Of a DNA stretch of 40,532 nt, positions 7,556 through 16,650 are shown one piece after another. Source of the DNA: Candidatus Sulfotelmatobacter sp. (lineage in GTDB: Bacteria > Acidobacteriota > Terriglobia > Terriglobales > Acidobacteriaceae); the NCBI GenBank assembly GCA_030038255.1, contig JASHPH010000095.1:1-40532 (forward strand). Direction: 5' to 3'. Under the pieces are notes generated by a model. That model saw only the letters and a program-made list of their open reading frames with translations, was not told where the DNA came from and searched no databases. The position numbers were made by a program, and so were the translations under genes. Each line of letters starts with the position of its first letter. Position 1 is the first letter of the stretch.

Positions 7556-9115
7556 TCAGGCAAACAGTACACGGTCCGCCTTCACGACCGAATGTTTCAG
7601 GAATTTCCTGTCGTCGTGGTCGGGGTAGTCCATACGGTAGTGCGCTCCGCGGCTCTCTTCGCGCGCCAGCGCGGATCGCGCCACCCACGTGGCTGCTAAA
7701 TGCAGATTAAACGCTTCGTGCGTCCGCCGCGTCTTGGGATGCGCAACCTTCGGAGTCAGTTCCTCAAGCTTCTTGATCGCCTTCTGCATGCCTATACGAG
7801 ATCTCACGATGCCGACGTCGCTCCACATCGCGTCTTGAATCTGGCCGATGACCTCCTCGACGCCCACATCCACCGGGCCGTTGGAATAGGCAGCCTTCGG
7901 TTGAGTTGGAGTTCGTGATCCCGGCTTGGCTTCTTCGCGCATCGCCTTTCCGGCACGCGCTCCATATACGATAGCCTCGAGCAGGGCATTGCCCGGCAGC
8001 CGGTTCGCGCCCTGCACTCCCGAAGCCGCAGCCTCGCCCGCGGAGTAGAGCCCGGCGATGCTGGTCTTGCCGTCGAGATCGGTGCGCACACCGCCCATTG
8101 CATAGTGCGCCGCGGGACGAACCGGAATCAGGTCCTCGGTGATGTCCAGGTTGTAATGCATGCACGTCGCGTAGACGCGGTGCAGCCGCTTCTGCACCTT
8201 GGCCGCGTCAAGGTGGGTCAGGTCGAGATAAACGAATGGATCTTTTGCCCTGCTGACTTCCATCTCGTGCATGATGGCGCGCGCCACAACATCGCGCGGC
8301 GCCAGCTCGCCCATCGGGTGATACTTGCCCAGAAAGCGGTTCAGTTCAATGTTGCGCAGATACGCGCCTTCCCTCCGCAGCGCTTCCGACAGCAGGAACC
8401 GCGGCGCTTTTTTCATATAAAGAACGGTCGGGTGAAACTGCACGAACTCCATATCACTGACCTCCGCCCCGGCACGAAGGGCAAGCGACACGCCATCCCC
8501 AGTCGCAGTTTCCGGGTTCGTCGTGTTGCGATAGATCTGCCCCATTCCTCCCGTGGCCAGCAGCACGGCAGAGCATGCGATATCTTGCGCAACTCCTTTT
8601 TCGTCGAGGAGAGAAACGGCGGTAACGCGGCCAGAATCGCAGAGCAAATCTGTCGAGAAGACATACGGCGCGAACGAAATGTGCTTCAGCGAATGCGCCT
8701 TGGCGTAGAGTGCCCGTAGAATCTCGGTCCCGAGGGATTCACCCTGAGCATGCAGAATGCGATTGTGCATGCGCGCGCCTTCCATTCCGAAAGTCATTCT
8801 TGTGCCGTGACGATCCCGCTCTGCTGCCCAGCCGATCAACTCCTCGATGCGCTCGATGCCCTCTTCCACCAGGATCTTTACCGCGGCGAGATTCGACAGG
8901 CCATCGCCCGAGCCGATCGTGTCCTGCAGATGCAGGCTGACTTCATCTTCATCGCCAAGGGGAGCAGGTTCGGCAGACTGTGCAGGGAACGATGGGATCT
9001 GCTTCTTGTCCAGCACGAGCACCCGTCCAGCAGCCGCCAACTCAATCGCGGCACGCAGTCCGGCCACGCCCGCGCCAATGACCACGAAATCGGTCTCAGC
9101 TGGAAGCCCCTTCAT
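7556..9115 (-). CDS. nadB: L-aspartate oxidase NadB
   Basis: A 519-residue flavoprotein of the first step of de novo NAD synthesis, oxidising L-aspartate to iminoaspartate. The N-terminal FAD-binding dinucleotide fold is clear (VVIGAGVAGLRAAIELA, residues 10-26). Also present are EFVQFHPT in the substrate region, PAAHYAMGGV, the FAD motif SAGEAAASGVQGANRLPGNA and the C-terminal helical domain typical of NadB and succinate dehydrogenase flavoproteins. The absence of SdhB/C neighbours and the LPGNALLEAIVYG motif favour NadB over SdhA. nadA and nadC are not in the window. The ATG at 9115 has no obvious Shine-Dalgarno. The gene is divergent from aroB across 83 bp, which must hold both promoters; I could not pick a convincing pair of hexamers there. 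Confidence 0.95.
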   Translation of the reverse strand: MKGLPAETDFVVIGAGVAGLRAAIELAAAGRVLVLDKKQIPSFPAQSAEPAPLGDEDEVSLHLQDTIGSGDGLSNLAAVKILVEEGIERIEELIGWAAERDRHGTRMTFGMEGARMHNRILHAQGESLGTEILRALYAKAHSLKHISFAPYVFSTDLLCDSGRVTAVSLLDEKGVAQDIACSAVLLATGGMGQIYRNTTNPETATGDGVSLALRAGAEVSDMEFVQFHPTVLYMKKAPRFLLSEALRREGAYLRNIELNRFLGKYHPMGELAPRDVVARAIMHEMEVSRAKDPFVYLDLTHLDAAKVQKRLHRVYATCMHYNLDITEDLIPVRPAAHYAMGGVRTDLDGKTSIAGLYSAGEAAASGVQGANRLPGNALLEAIVYGARAGKAMREEAKPGSRTPTQPKAAYSNGPVDVGVEEVIGQIQDAMWSDVGIVRSRIGMQKAIKKLEELTPKVAHPKTRRTHEAFNLHLAATWVARSALAREESRGAHYRMDYPDHDDRKFLKHSVVKADRVLFA

Positions 9116-9198
9116 AAACGGGAAATGGTACCACTTTGCAGCTTGAAGCAGACGTTTTTGCCCTTACGCTATCATTGGATTCGCACCTTGAGGTTCGC

Positions 9199-10314
9199 AT
9201 GCCGCAAGTCACCATCCACGTTGCGCCACGGCCCTATCAGGCATGGATCGAGAACGGGCTGCTAGCCCGTTCAGGCTCCGTTTTGGCTGATCTGTTGCCG
9301 CAGGCCAGCCGTATTTTTGTCGTGACCGTTCAGCCGGTGCGCAAGCGCTGGGGCACGAAATTGGTGCGCTCCCTGAGAGCCGCAGGATTCGCCACAGAGG
9401 TGTTGAGCATGCCAGACGGCGAACCTTCCAAGCGCCTGGCGACCGTCGAGCGGCTCGCGGAGAAGCTTGTTCGTCTGGGCGCCGACCGTAAAGCTGTGAT
9501 CGTCGCGTTCGGCGGTGGCGTAGTGGGCGATGTCAGCGGCTTGCTGGCCTCGCTCTACATGCGCGGCGTGGAGTTGGTGCAGATTCCGACCACGGTGCTG
9601 GCGCAGGTGGACGCTTCCATTGGCGGCAAGACGGGAGTCAATCTGGTTGCCAGTAAGAATCTGGTCGGGACGTTCTACCATCCGCGCGTCGTTCTGATCG
9701 ATCCCACGGTTCTGAAGACGCTGCCCGATCGCGAATTTCGCGCGGGGCTGTATGAAGCGCTCAAGTGCGGGGTGATTGGAAACGTCGAGCTGTTCCTGCG
9801 CTTCGAGCAAAATCGCGCGCGCATTCTGAAGCGCGATCCAGTAGAACTGGAATGGCTGATTGCGCAATCGGTGAAACTAAAGGCGGAGGTGGTGTCAGCG
9901 GATGAGCACGAAGGCGGCCTGCGCCGCGTTCTCAATCTGGGACACACCATCGGCCATGCGCTCGAGGCTGAAACCGGCTATCGGCGCCTGCTTCACGGGG
10001 AAGCGGTCGGCTGGGGCATGATCGCCGCGACCAATATCGCACTCCGCGTCGGCCGTACTGACAGTGTGACCGCGGGCCGCATCGCCGACGCCGTGTTGAG
10101 CCTGGGCCGCCTGCCGGAGCTGAACGTCAGCTCACGCAAGATTCTGGCCCGGCTGCGGAGCGACAAGAAAACTCAGAATGGAGTCGTGCACTTCATCCTG
10201 CCGCGCGAGATCGGCAAGGTCGAGGTCGCGAGCGACGTTCCGGAGAGCGTCGTGCTCGAGTCGGTTGACGAGCTGCGCCGGCTGTCGCGCGGCGGCTGGG
10301 TCTGGAAAAAATAA
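9199..10314 (+). CDS. aroB: 3-dehydroquinate synthase AroB
   Basis: A 371-residue cytoplasmic enzyme of the shikimate pathway that converts DAHP to 3-dehydroquinate using NAD and a divalent metal. Motifs: DGEPSK near 74, the NAD-binding FGGGVVGD near 107, QVDASIGGKTGVN near 137, and the metal ligands in AGLYEALKCG and NLGHTIGHALE. I chose ATG 9199 because GAGG (9190-9193) sits 5 bases upstream and the family N-terminus fits; the frame stays open upstream to a TTG at 9136. Other shikimate genes are not nearby. Confidence 0.96.
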   Translation: MPQVTIHVAPRPYQAWIENGLLARSGSVLADLLPQASRIFVVTVQPVRKRWGTKLVRSLRAAGFATEVLSMPDGEPSKRLATVERLAEKLVRLGADRKAVIVAFGGGVVGDVSGLLASLYMRGVELVQIPTTVLAQVDASIGGKTGVNLVASKNLVGTFYHPRVVLIDPTVLKTLPDREFRAGLYEALKCGVIGNVELFLRFEQNRARILKRDPVELEWLIAQSVKLKAEVVSADEHEGGLRRVLNLGHTIGHALEAETGYRRLLHGEAVGWGMIAATNIALRVGRTDSVTAGRIADAVLSLGRLPELNVSSRKILARLRSDKKTQNGVVHFILPREIGKVEVASDVPESVVLESVDELRRLSRGGWVWKK

Positions 10315-10353
10315 GGTTGGAAGAAACGGTGAAAAAATGAAAGGAGTGAAGTC

Positions 10354-10911
10354 ATGGCTGAGACCGCACAGCAATACATCCAGCGAATTCTGGGCCACGT
10401 CGAAGGTCAGGACGCGATCAAAGTGCAGGGCAAAACTGCGAGCCGATTGCAGAAAGCTGTGCACGGCCTGACCCCCAGGCAACTCAAGTGGAAGCCGGAA
10501 GAAGGGAAGTGGTCGATCGCCGAAATCGTCGCTCACCTGGCCGACGCCGAAATCGTCGCCGGCTGGCGCATGCGCCTGATCATTGGAGCCAATGGTACAA
10601 CGATCCAGCCCTTTGACCAGAACGTGTGGGCATCCGCTTTTCGATACAACGAGCGGGACGTTGATCGCTCGATTCAACTGTTCCGCGTTCTCCGTGAAAA
10701 CAACCTGGAGATGCTGAAGAATTTGCCGCCCGGGACCTGGGACAACTACGGCATGCACCTTGAGCGCGGCAAGGAAACCATCGCGCACCTGGCCCGCATG
10801 TTTGCCGGCCATGACACTAACCATGTGCTGCAAGTCGAGGCTATCGCAACTCAGCTAAGAAAAGAGACTAAGACGAAGCCGAAATCGAAGGGGAAGAAGA
10901 AAAAGAAGTAG
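10354..10911 (+). CDS. DinB-superfamily protein
   Basis: A 185-residue cytoplasmic protein with the four-helix-bundle DinB/YfiT plan. A first His lies in the helix motif WSIAEIVAHLADAE (about residues 53-66) and later His residues fall in HLARMFAGHDTNHVLQ (about 147-162), consistent with a three-His metal site. The last 18 residues are a Lys-rich tail. A strong GGAG lies 8 bases before the ATG. The family includes bacillithiol or mycothiol S-transferases and damage-induced proteins, but substrates are mostly unknown; I assign none. It sits 39 bases after aroB and 22 before ubiE. Confidence 0.85.
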   Translation: MAETAQQYIQRILGHVEGQDAIKVQGKTASRLQKAVHGLTPRQLKWKPEEGKWSIAEIVAHLADAEIVAGWRMRLIIGANGTTIQPFDQNVWASAFRYNERDVDRSIQLFRVLRENNLEMLKNLPPGTWDNYGMHLERGKETIAHLARMFAGHDTNHVLQVEAIATQLRKETKTKPKSKGKKKKK

Positions 10912-10933
10912 CGAAGCTCTTCTTCGGACCATC

Positions 10934-11707
10934 GTGCCTGACATCAGCAAATCAACCGTAGTCGGCGCAGCTCCGGCAGGAGCGAAGGACCGACACTCAA
11001 CGGCTCAGGCCGTCGAGGCGATGTTTACCTCCATCGCGCCGCGCTACGATCTGCTGAATCATCTGCTCTCGCTGAGTGTCGACCGGTTTTGGTGGAGGGC
11101 CGCAGCCCGCACATTTCAGCCGGTCGTTGCGAACTCCGACGCCACGATTCTTGACCTCTGTTGTGGCACCGGCGATATGGCGTTCGCTTTACGCAGGCAA
11201 GCGGGGAAGGTTTCGCCGCGAATTCTGGGCGCCGATTTCTCCCACGCCATGCTGCAGCGTGCGGCGGCAAAATCCGCAGCGGCAAAGACCAAGCAGAATG
11301 GCACTCCCGGCTGGATCGAGGCCGACGCTCTCAACCTGCCGTTTCCGGCCGAGCACTTCGACCTGGTCACGTCCGCGTTTGGGTTCCGCAATCTGGCTGA
11401 TTATGACGCTGGATTGCGCGAGATTGTCCGCGTTCTGCGTCCCGACGGTGAGTGCGGCATCCTCGACTTCGGCGAACCGCGGGGGGCAATCGGCGCGTTC
11501 TATCGGATTTATTTCAAACAGATCCTGCCGCGCATTGGAACCCTGATCTCCGGAGTGCGCGGTCCCTATGCGTATCTTCCCGCGTCGGTCGAGCGGTTTC
11601 CTGCGCCGGACGAAATGATCCAGCGAATGAAAGCGGCCGGATTTGCCGAAGCCAGCTGGACGCCCTACACGTTCGGGATCGCCGGTTTGTATCGTGGAAA
11701 AAAATAA
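10934..11707 (+). CDS. ubiE: demethylmenaquinone/ubiquinone C-methyltransferase (UbiE/MenG)
   Basis: A 257-residue SAM-dependent methyltransferase starting at GTG. Signatures: FTSIAPRYDLLNHLLSLSVD (about residues 31-50), the SAM site LDLCCGTGDMAFAL (about 74-87), DALNLPFPAEHFDLVTSAFGFRN split over about 130-155, and LRPDGECGILDFGEP. It methylates the quinone ring in menaquinone and/or ubiquinone synthesis. In an acidobacterium, menaquinone is the likely substrate, which is inference. The preceding Shine-Dalgarno is weak. The gene ends at TAA 11705-11707 and faces the minus-strand epimerase across about 224 bp in which I see no clear terminator. Confidence 0.94.
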   Translation: MPDISKSTVVGAAPAGAKDRHSTAQAVEAMFTSIAPRYDLLNHLLSLSVDRFWWRAAARTFQPVVANSDATILDLCCGTGDMAFALRRQAGKVSPRILGADFSHAMLQRAAAKSAAAKTKQNGTPGWIEADALNLPFPAEHFDLVTSAFGFRNLADYDAGLREIVRVLRPDGECGILDFGEPRGAIGAFYRIYFKQILPRIGTLISGVRGPYAYLPASVERFPAPDEMIQRMKAAGFAEASWTPYTFGIAGLYRGKK

Positions 11708-11931
11708 CCTAGGCGACTATCCGGCGTCGCGGAGCAGGAAAATCTCGCTCTATCTCGGAACGTACCCTCTGCCATTGCCGTCTGCGCCGCGGAAGATCGG
11801 CATATGGGCCGTGTTGCACGAGGTCGATTCAGAGTATGCACAGTTATGGACCTCCACTTTCCTTTTGATCAATGGCCGGGCAGATGGTCGCTGGATGCGC
11901 TGCTCAACAGGAGAAAGGAGGCGAGTGAAGC

Positions 11932-12993
11932 TCAGTTTGCGACGGTGTCGCGGCGGAAGGAATCGCCAAACGCATCGGCGATGGTGTAGCGGATCACGTG
12001 CTCGTATTCCGGACCGAGGAAGCGCTGCAATCGGTCCGTATTCATGATGTATTGCCCGGTCATGTAAGGAACGGCTTCGGGAGGGATGGCTGAGATTTTC
12101 TGTTTCCACAGGAATTTGAGAATCTGCCGCATCACCCATTTTCCCGGCACACGAATGAGTTTGGCCTGCGCGACTTCAATGCAGCGGGCAAAGGTCATGG
12201 GTTCGCCACGGCCGGCAACATTCAGAATAGTCAGCCGCTGAGTTTCCGGCTCGCGTTGCAGGATGTGTTGAATCAGGCGCGCCATATCGTCCACGTGAAT
12301 GAACTGTATTCTGTTGTCGAGGTATTGCTGCCCGCGCGGCAACATGCAGGGCAGCCGCTTGCCCTGGAGGCGCATCTTTTCTGCACGCGCGCTTTTTCCA
12401 TTGGGAGTGCCGCGAAAGGCCCCCATTAAATAGTTTTCCACGCTGGCGCCCGCGAAAATATGCGGCCGCAGAATGTAGACACTGCATCCGCGCAGAGCGG
12501 GCGAGCGCTGCTGTACGACCTCGTCCGATTGCCTTTTGTGCACCGCGTAGGGCAGAGTATGTGCGGCGAGCACGGACTCCTCGGTCGCCGGTTCAGGAAA
12601 GTTCGGTCCGTACGCCGAAACACTACTGGGAAAAATAAACTGCTTCACGCCGTCATCAGTGGTGCGGTTGACTTCGGTGACGGCCTCCATCACGCGGGCG
12701 GTTCCGGCTACGTTGATCTGCCACATGCGTTCAACATCCAGCACTCCCGTGCGCACCGGATCAATCACAAAGGCCAGGTGAACAACGGCGTGAGGGCGTG
12801 TGTCGCGCAGGAGCTCGTACATGCCCCGGGTGGACGACTCTTCACCCAGATCCATGCGCTCAAACCGCAGCTCGGAATCGGTGCGGGGCGGGGCCACGTC
12901 CACTCCGATCACCGAATAGGCGCTTAGCAGCGGCAGAAGCCGCGAACCTAGATTTCCTGTAACGCCAGTTACAACAACAACAGGTTTTGCCAT
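11932..12993 (-). CDS. NAD-dependent epimerase/dehydratase (extended SDR)
   Basis: A 353-residue cytoplasmic protein with the extended short-chain dehydrogenase fold. The nucleotide-binding motif is VTGVTGNLGSRLLP (residues 8-21), an acidic residue at strand 2 (GVDVAPP) suggests NAD, and the catalytic YxxxK is YAVHK near 149-153 after PSSVSAYG. The substrate is not evident; the family includes sugar-nucleotide epimerases and dehydratases. The start forms a TGATG overlap with the upstream foldase gene on the same strand, so the two are probably co-transcribed and coupled. Confidence 0.88.
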   Translation of the reverse strand: MAKPVVVVTGVTGNLGSRLLPLLSAYSVIGVDVAPPRTDSELRFERMDLGEESSTRGMYELLRDTRPHAVVHLAFVIDPVRTGVLDVERMWQINVAGTARVMEAVTEVNRTTDDGVKQFIFPSSVSAYGPNFPEPATEESVLAAHTLPYAVHKRQSDEVVQQRSPALRGCSVYILRPHIFAGASVENYLMGAFRGTPNGKSARAEKMRLQGKRLPCMLPRGQQYLDNRIQFIHVDDMARLIQHILQREPETQRLTILNVAGRGEPMTFARCIEVAQAKLIRVPGKWVMRQILKFLWKQKISAIPPEAVPYMTGQYIMNTDRLQRFLGPEYEHVIRYTIADAFGDSFRRDTVAN

Positions 12994-14279
12994 CAGTCTG
13001 GTTTTGACGCCGGGGGTTGCGCCGGAGGCGGCGTTTGCGGCTGTGCCTGCGGAGCAGTCGGGCTGGGAGCCATCCGAGGACGCGGCATCCGCTGCGGCGG
13101 CGTCATTGCTTGCGCCGGCCCAAAATACGCCTCGTTGGTTTCCACTTTGAACGAATTGCTGATTTTTTCCATCATGTCGCGGTTGCGCTGCGACTGCAGC
13201 GTGTTGTGGATCTCGTCCTTCACCTGATCGAGCGGCAATTCATCTTTGCTGTTCAATTTGTAAATGTAGTGACCGCCGGCGTCGTTGATAACCTGCGAAA
13301 CCTCGCCCGGCTTCAGATCGAACACCGCTGCATGGGCCGGTGGCAATCCGGTACGGCGCACCTTGGGCAGGTTCACAGTTGGTGATTCAATCTTCATGCC
13401 AGCGGCATCAAAAGCCTCCTTTTGCAGCTTCACGATGTCCTCACCAGCCGCGGCGCGCGCTCGCAGAGACTCGGCCAGCTTGCTCATCGCCTGCTCGTTT
13501 GCCTCAGCCTTGGCTTTCTCCGCGGCCTCCTTGGCCTTCTGCTCCTCTTCGCTCATCTTCAAATCTTGCTCTTTCTCTTCCTTGGTTTCGGGCGGCTCTT
13601 GCTTGGTGCGCGGCACAAACAGCCGGTCCAGGTTGTATTGCTCGAAGGCTTCCGGATTTGTTTTGTAATACTCTTCGATCTTGGTCTGGGGAACCTTCGC
13701 GGCCTCCTCCTGAATGTTGCGGGTCAGCTCGTTCTTCAGGATCTGCATCTTCATGAATTTCAGGGTTTCCTGAAACTGTGGCGTCTTATCGAGGCCTCGC
13801 TTTTTGGCTTCGTTGGACATCGCGATCGCAGTGGGCAGAAGGGTAGACAGCTGTTTTTTCATCTGCGGCGTGACATTGGGCGACAGGCTGTTGGCGAGTT
13901 TCTCAAACTCAGCCTTGGTGATCACAGTCTTGCAATCGGCTGGCGTCTTGGTTGCAGATGTTTTGGCCGGGGGTTTGGCGGTGGTCCCCTGGGCAGTGGC
14001 CGGTTTGGGCTGAGGAGAACATATCCCCGTAATTGTGATCACCGGTGCCGTGGGTGGAATCGACGAGGTATCCGGCGCGGCGGGCGGTTTCAGTGGAGCG
14101 CCCGGTGTTTGCGGAGCCGGCTGCCCGCCCACTACCGCCGGCGATGTCGCCGGTGCTTGAGGCCGAGGGCTCGGCGTCGAAGCTGCTGCTGGCGCCTGCG
14201 TCGAGAGAGGGGCGCTCGGCGCGGCCTGCCCCCAAGCCAACGTCCCGATAACCACACACAACACCCAACTCTTCCGCAT
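12993..14279 (-). CDS. peptidyl-prolyl cis-trans isomerase, parvulin/SurA-like, exported
   Basis: A 428-residue protein. The ATG at 14279 is preceded by a strong GGAGGAA site and gives a signal peptide (MRKSWVLCVVIGTLAWGQA); a longer frame from 14345 is unlikely. Residues 20-125 are a low-complexity Ala/Pro/Thr linker. A SurA-N-like helical region follows (about 135-225), then a highly charged Glu/Lys coiled stretch (about 230-270). The parvulin domain lies at about 285-385, with the family's GEVSQVINDAGGHYIYKL. The tail is Pro/Gln-rich. The family catalyses prolyl isomerisation and chaperones outer-membrane or periplasmic proteins. The long charged insertion before the parvulin domain is unusual. 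Confidence 0.88.
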   Translation of the reverse strand: MRKSWVLCVVIGTLAWGQAAPSAPLSTQAPAAASTPSPRPQAPATSPAVVGGQPAPQTPGAPLKPPAAPDTSSIPPTAPVITITGICSPQPKPATAQGTTAKPPAKTSATKTPADCKTVITKAEFEKLANSLSPNVTPQMKKQLSTLLPTAIAMSNEAKKRGLDKTPQFQETLKFMKMQILKNELTRNIQEEAAKVPQTKIEEYYKTNPEAFEQYNLDRLFVPRTKQEPPETKEEKEQDLKMSEEEQKAKEAAEKAKAEANEQAMSKLAESLRARAAAGEDIVKLQKEAFDAAGMKIESPTVNLPKVRRTGLPPAHAAVFDLKPGEVSQVINDAGGHYIYKLNSKDELPLDQVKDEIHNTLQSQRNRDMMEKISNSFKVETNEAYFGPAQAMTPPQRMPRPRMAPSPTAPQAQPQTPPPAQPPASKPD

Positions 14280-14465
14280 AAGTCCATTCCTCCAGGATTG
14301 GTCGATCAGAGATTGAAAAGTACCAAGCAGGAGATCGTAGCACAACGGATGCTCACACTGCTTCTTAGGCGAAACAGTTAACTCGTCCTGGGCTCGCGCC
14401 GTGCGCTCCCAGCGAGATCCGGCGTCTCACTTGGCGCATTTCGGCCTCTCGGCGATAATTCCTGC

Positions 14466-15896
14466 ATGTCGGCGCCCCCGGCCATTTCCTCGTCGGAGTT
14501 GATGCGCGCAGAAAAGCGCTCGGCGGCGGGAAACTCCGTCCTGGCCGCGGTGGTGATCACGGCGCTGAAAGTTGTAGTCGGAATCAGTACGGGCAGCCTC
14601 GGCATTCTCTCCGAGGCCGCGCATTCCGGCCTGGATCTGATCGCCGCGCTCGTCACTTTCTTCTCCGTGCGAGTTTCCGACAAACCTGCTGATGCCGATC
14701 ATCAATACGGTCACGGCAAAATCGAGAATTTTTCCGCCTTCGTCGAAACCGGCCTGCTCCTGTTGACGTGCGCATGGGTGGTCTACGAGGCGGTCCGCCG
14801 TCTCTTCTTTCACCACGTTGAAATCGAACCTTCGATCGCTGCCTTTGCGGTCATGCTGGTTTCGATGGCGGTCGATTGGTGGCGTTCCCGGGTACTGGGG
14901 CGCATCGCAAACAAATACGACAGCCAGGCTCTGGAAGCCGACGCTCTACACTTTTCCGCCGACATCTGGTCGGCCGGGGTGGTCGTTCTCGGGTTGTTGC
15001 TGGTTCTTACTGGCCGCACTTACGGCATCGAATGGCTGCGCGATTCCGATCCGATCGCCGCGCTTTTCGTGGCGGGAGTGGTGATCACGGTTAGCTGGCG
15101 CCTGGCGCGCCGCACCGTGGACGCTCTGCTCGACGCGGCTCCGCCTGGAGTGCGTTCGCAGATTCAGGACGCGGTTTCTCGAGTCGAGGGCGTTCTCGAA
15201 GTGGACCGGGTGCGCATACGCCGTGCCGGCAATCGTTATTTTGCCGATCTCAGCGTCGGCCTGGCCCGCACCGTCACCTTTGAACGCTCGCGGCAGTTGG
15301 CGGGCGCGGTGTCTGGAGCAGTGCACCGCCTCCTGCCTGATGCCGACGTCACAGTGCAGTCCCTGCCCCGCGCGCAGCGGTCCGAGAATACGTTTGACCG
15401 TATCCGGGCTGTAGCTTCGGTCAGAAACTTAAACGTCCACGACATCAGCGTGCAGGATGTGGCTGGACGACTGCACGTTGAGCAGCATATCGAGCTCGAC
15501 GAACGCATGACGCTTAAACAGGCTCACGACCAGATCACTGAACTCGAAGCGGAGATACTCCGCGACGTTCCGGAAATCTCCGATATCCTCACGCACATCG
15601 AGAGCGAACCGGCCACCATCGAGACGCCCGAGGAGATCGTCAGCGATGCCGAGCTCGAAGAGCGCCTGAAAGCCGTGGCCAGGCAGTTTCCCGAAGTGCT
15701 CGATGTGCACGAGTTCATCATCAAACGCGTGCGTGGCCGCACGTACATTTCCTGTCACTGCACGTTGCCCGACGATCTGCCGCTGGCGCGCGTGCACGAC
15801 ATTCAGACGGAGCTGGAAATCCGATTCAAGCACGACTCGCCGGCGTTGTTCCGGGTGCTCATTCACCCCGAGCCCAGCACCGATAACCGGAGGTAG
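14466..15896 (+). CDS. cation diffusion facilitator (CDF) transporter with three tandem cytoplasmic domains
   Basis: A 476-residue inner-membrane metal/proton antiporter. Residues 20-215 hold the six-helix domain. The metal site is H53xxxD57 in helix 2 and H162xxxD166 in helix 5, the zinc-type HD-HD arrangement; E50 replaces the more usual Asp of the DAxH motif. YGHGKIE is present after helix 2. Instead of one ferredoxin-like C-terminal domain there appear to be three, at about 225-300, 305-382 and 393-470. Each has a helix, the pattern V..V..(I/V)..R..G...., a strand and an ARxxHD-like or KQAHDQ helix. The usual family length is about 300 residues, so this form is about 170 longer. Zinc or iron/cobalt export is inferred. 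Confidence 0.92.
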   Translation: MSAPPAISSSELMRAEKRSAAGNSVLAAVVITALKVVVGISTGSLGILSEAAHSGLDLIAALVTFFSVRVSDKPADADHQYGHGKIENFSAFVETGLLLLTCAWVVYEAVRRLFFHHVEIEPSIAAFAVMLVSMAVDWWRSRVLGRIANKYDSQALEADALHFSADIWSAGVVVLGLLLVLTGRTYGIEWLRDSDPIAALFVAGVVITVSWRLARRTVDALLDAAPPGVRSQIQDAVSRVEGVLEVDRVRIRRAGNRYFADLSVGLARTVTFERSRQLAGAVSGAVHRLLPDADVTVQSLPRAQRSENTFDRIRAVASVRNLNVHDISVQDVAGRLHVEQHIELDERMTLKQAHDQITELEAEILRDVPEISDILTHIESEPATIETPEEIVSDAELEERLKAVARQFPEVLDVHEFIIKRVRGRTYISCHCTLPDDLPLARVHDIQTELEIRFKHDSPALFRVLIHPEPSTDNRR

Positions 15897-15921
15897 ACTC
15901 AACCAGAGGAAGAAGACAACC

Positions 15922-16320
15922 ATGATTTCTGCCAAAGCCATCTGGACCGACCGCGAGCGTTATGTTGGCGAGGCGACTTCGCGCCATGCCATCGTGATGG
16001 ACACTGCTAGCGAAAAAACCGCGAACACGCCCATGGAATTGGTGCTGATCGCGCTCTGTGGTTGTACCGCCTCGGACGTCGCTGGCATCTTGCGCAAGAA
16101 GCGCGAACCGTTCACCCACCTCGAAGTTCACGCCGAAGGCGAGCGCGCAGAAGGCTATCCAGCCGTTTATACGGCGATCAAGCTGGTTTACCGCGTCAGT
16201 GGTAAAGTGGCAGCGAAAGCGATGGAAGACGCGGTGCGACTGTCGAAGGAAAAGTATTGCTCAGTTTCCGCTATGCTTGAAAAGACCGCCAAGATTACGG
16301 TCGAGATCGAATACTCATAG
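15922..16320 (+). CDS. OsmC/Ohr-family protein
   Basis: A 132-residue cytoplasmic protein. The two family cysteines are C48 (in ALCGCTASDV) and C113 (in KEKYCSVSAM); C46 is an extra cysteine beside the first. In Ohr/OsmC proteins this pair reduces organic hydroperoxides; the short YhfA-like subgroup, which this resembles, is of less certain function. The ATG at 15922 has GAGGAAG upstream; a longer open frame from 15703 lies inside the CDF gene and is rejected. It starts 25 bases after the CDF gene and is followed at 16 bases by a small redoxin, a plausible metal/redox stress unit. Confidence 0.9.
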   Translation: MISAKAIWTDRERYVGEATSRHAIVMDTASEKTANTPMELVLIALCGCTASDVAGILRKKREPFTHLEVHAEGERAEGYPAVYTAIKLVYRVSGKVAAKAMEDAVRLSKEKYCSVSAMLEKTAKITVEIEYS

Positions 16321-16336
16321 TGGTCGGAGAAGTTTC

Positions 16337-16615
16337 ATGAGCGCGCGCATTCTAATGTTCACCCAATCCGACTGCCTCTCCTGCGAACTGATGAGAGTTT
16401 TTCTTGAAGCCCGCGGCATTGCCTTTGAAGAACGCAATATCAGCGCCGACCGCGAAGCGTACCGCACCATGATCGAAAAATATGACAGCGAGGAAACCCC
16501 TACCCTCGTGGTCATTTCCGGCAACGCGGAGGAAGTGGTTGTTGGCTTTGATCCTGTGCGGCTTGACCAGTTGCTAGCCTCAGCGCCATCATCGGATGCG
16601 GTGACCGAATCCTGA
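16337..16615 (+). CDS. small glutaredoxin/thioredoxin-like protein with a CxxC site
   Basis: A 92-residue protein with a single thioredoxin-fold domain. It begins ILMFTQSDCLSCELM, giving a C13-LS-C16 active site. The cis-proline region follows (SEETPTLVVI, about residues 54-63), then a hydrophobic strand and GFDPVRLDQLL. It probably reduces disulfides or mixed thiols in the cytoplasm. The start is ATG 16337; a longer open frame from 16058 overlaps the OsmC gene and is rejected. Pairing with OsmC suggests it could recycle the peroxidase, which is inference. Confidence 0.85.
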   Translation: MSARILMFTQSDCLSCELMRVFLEARGIAFEERNISADREAYRTMIEKYDSEETPTLVVISGNAEEVVVGFDPVRLDQLLASAPSSDAVTES

Positions 16616-16650
16616 ATTCTTTCCGAGCCAGCCCAAAGACAGCCCTTCCT

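Noticed and set aside
11804-11989. 61-codon plus-strand open frame between ubiE and the epimerase gene
   Set aside because: It runs into the 3' end of the epimerase on the other strand and has no motif; the gap is better left as non-coding.
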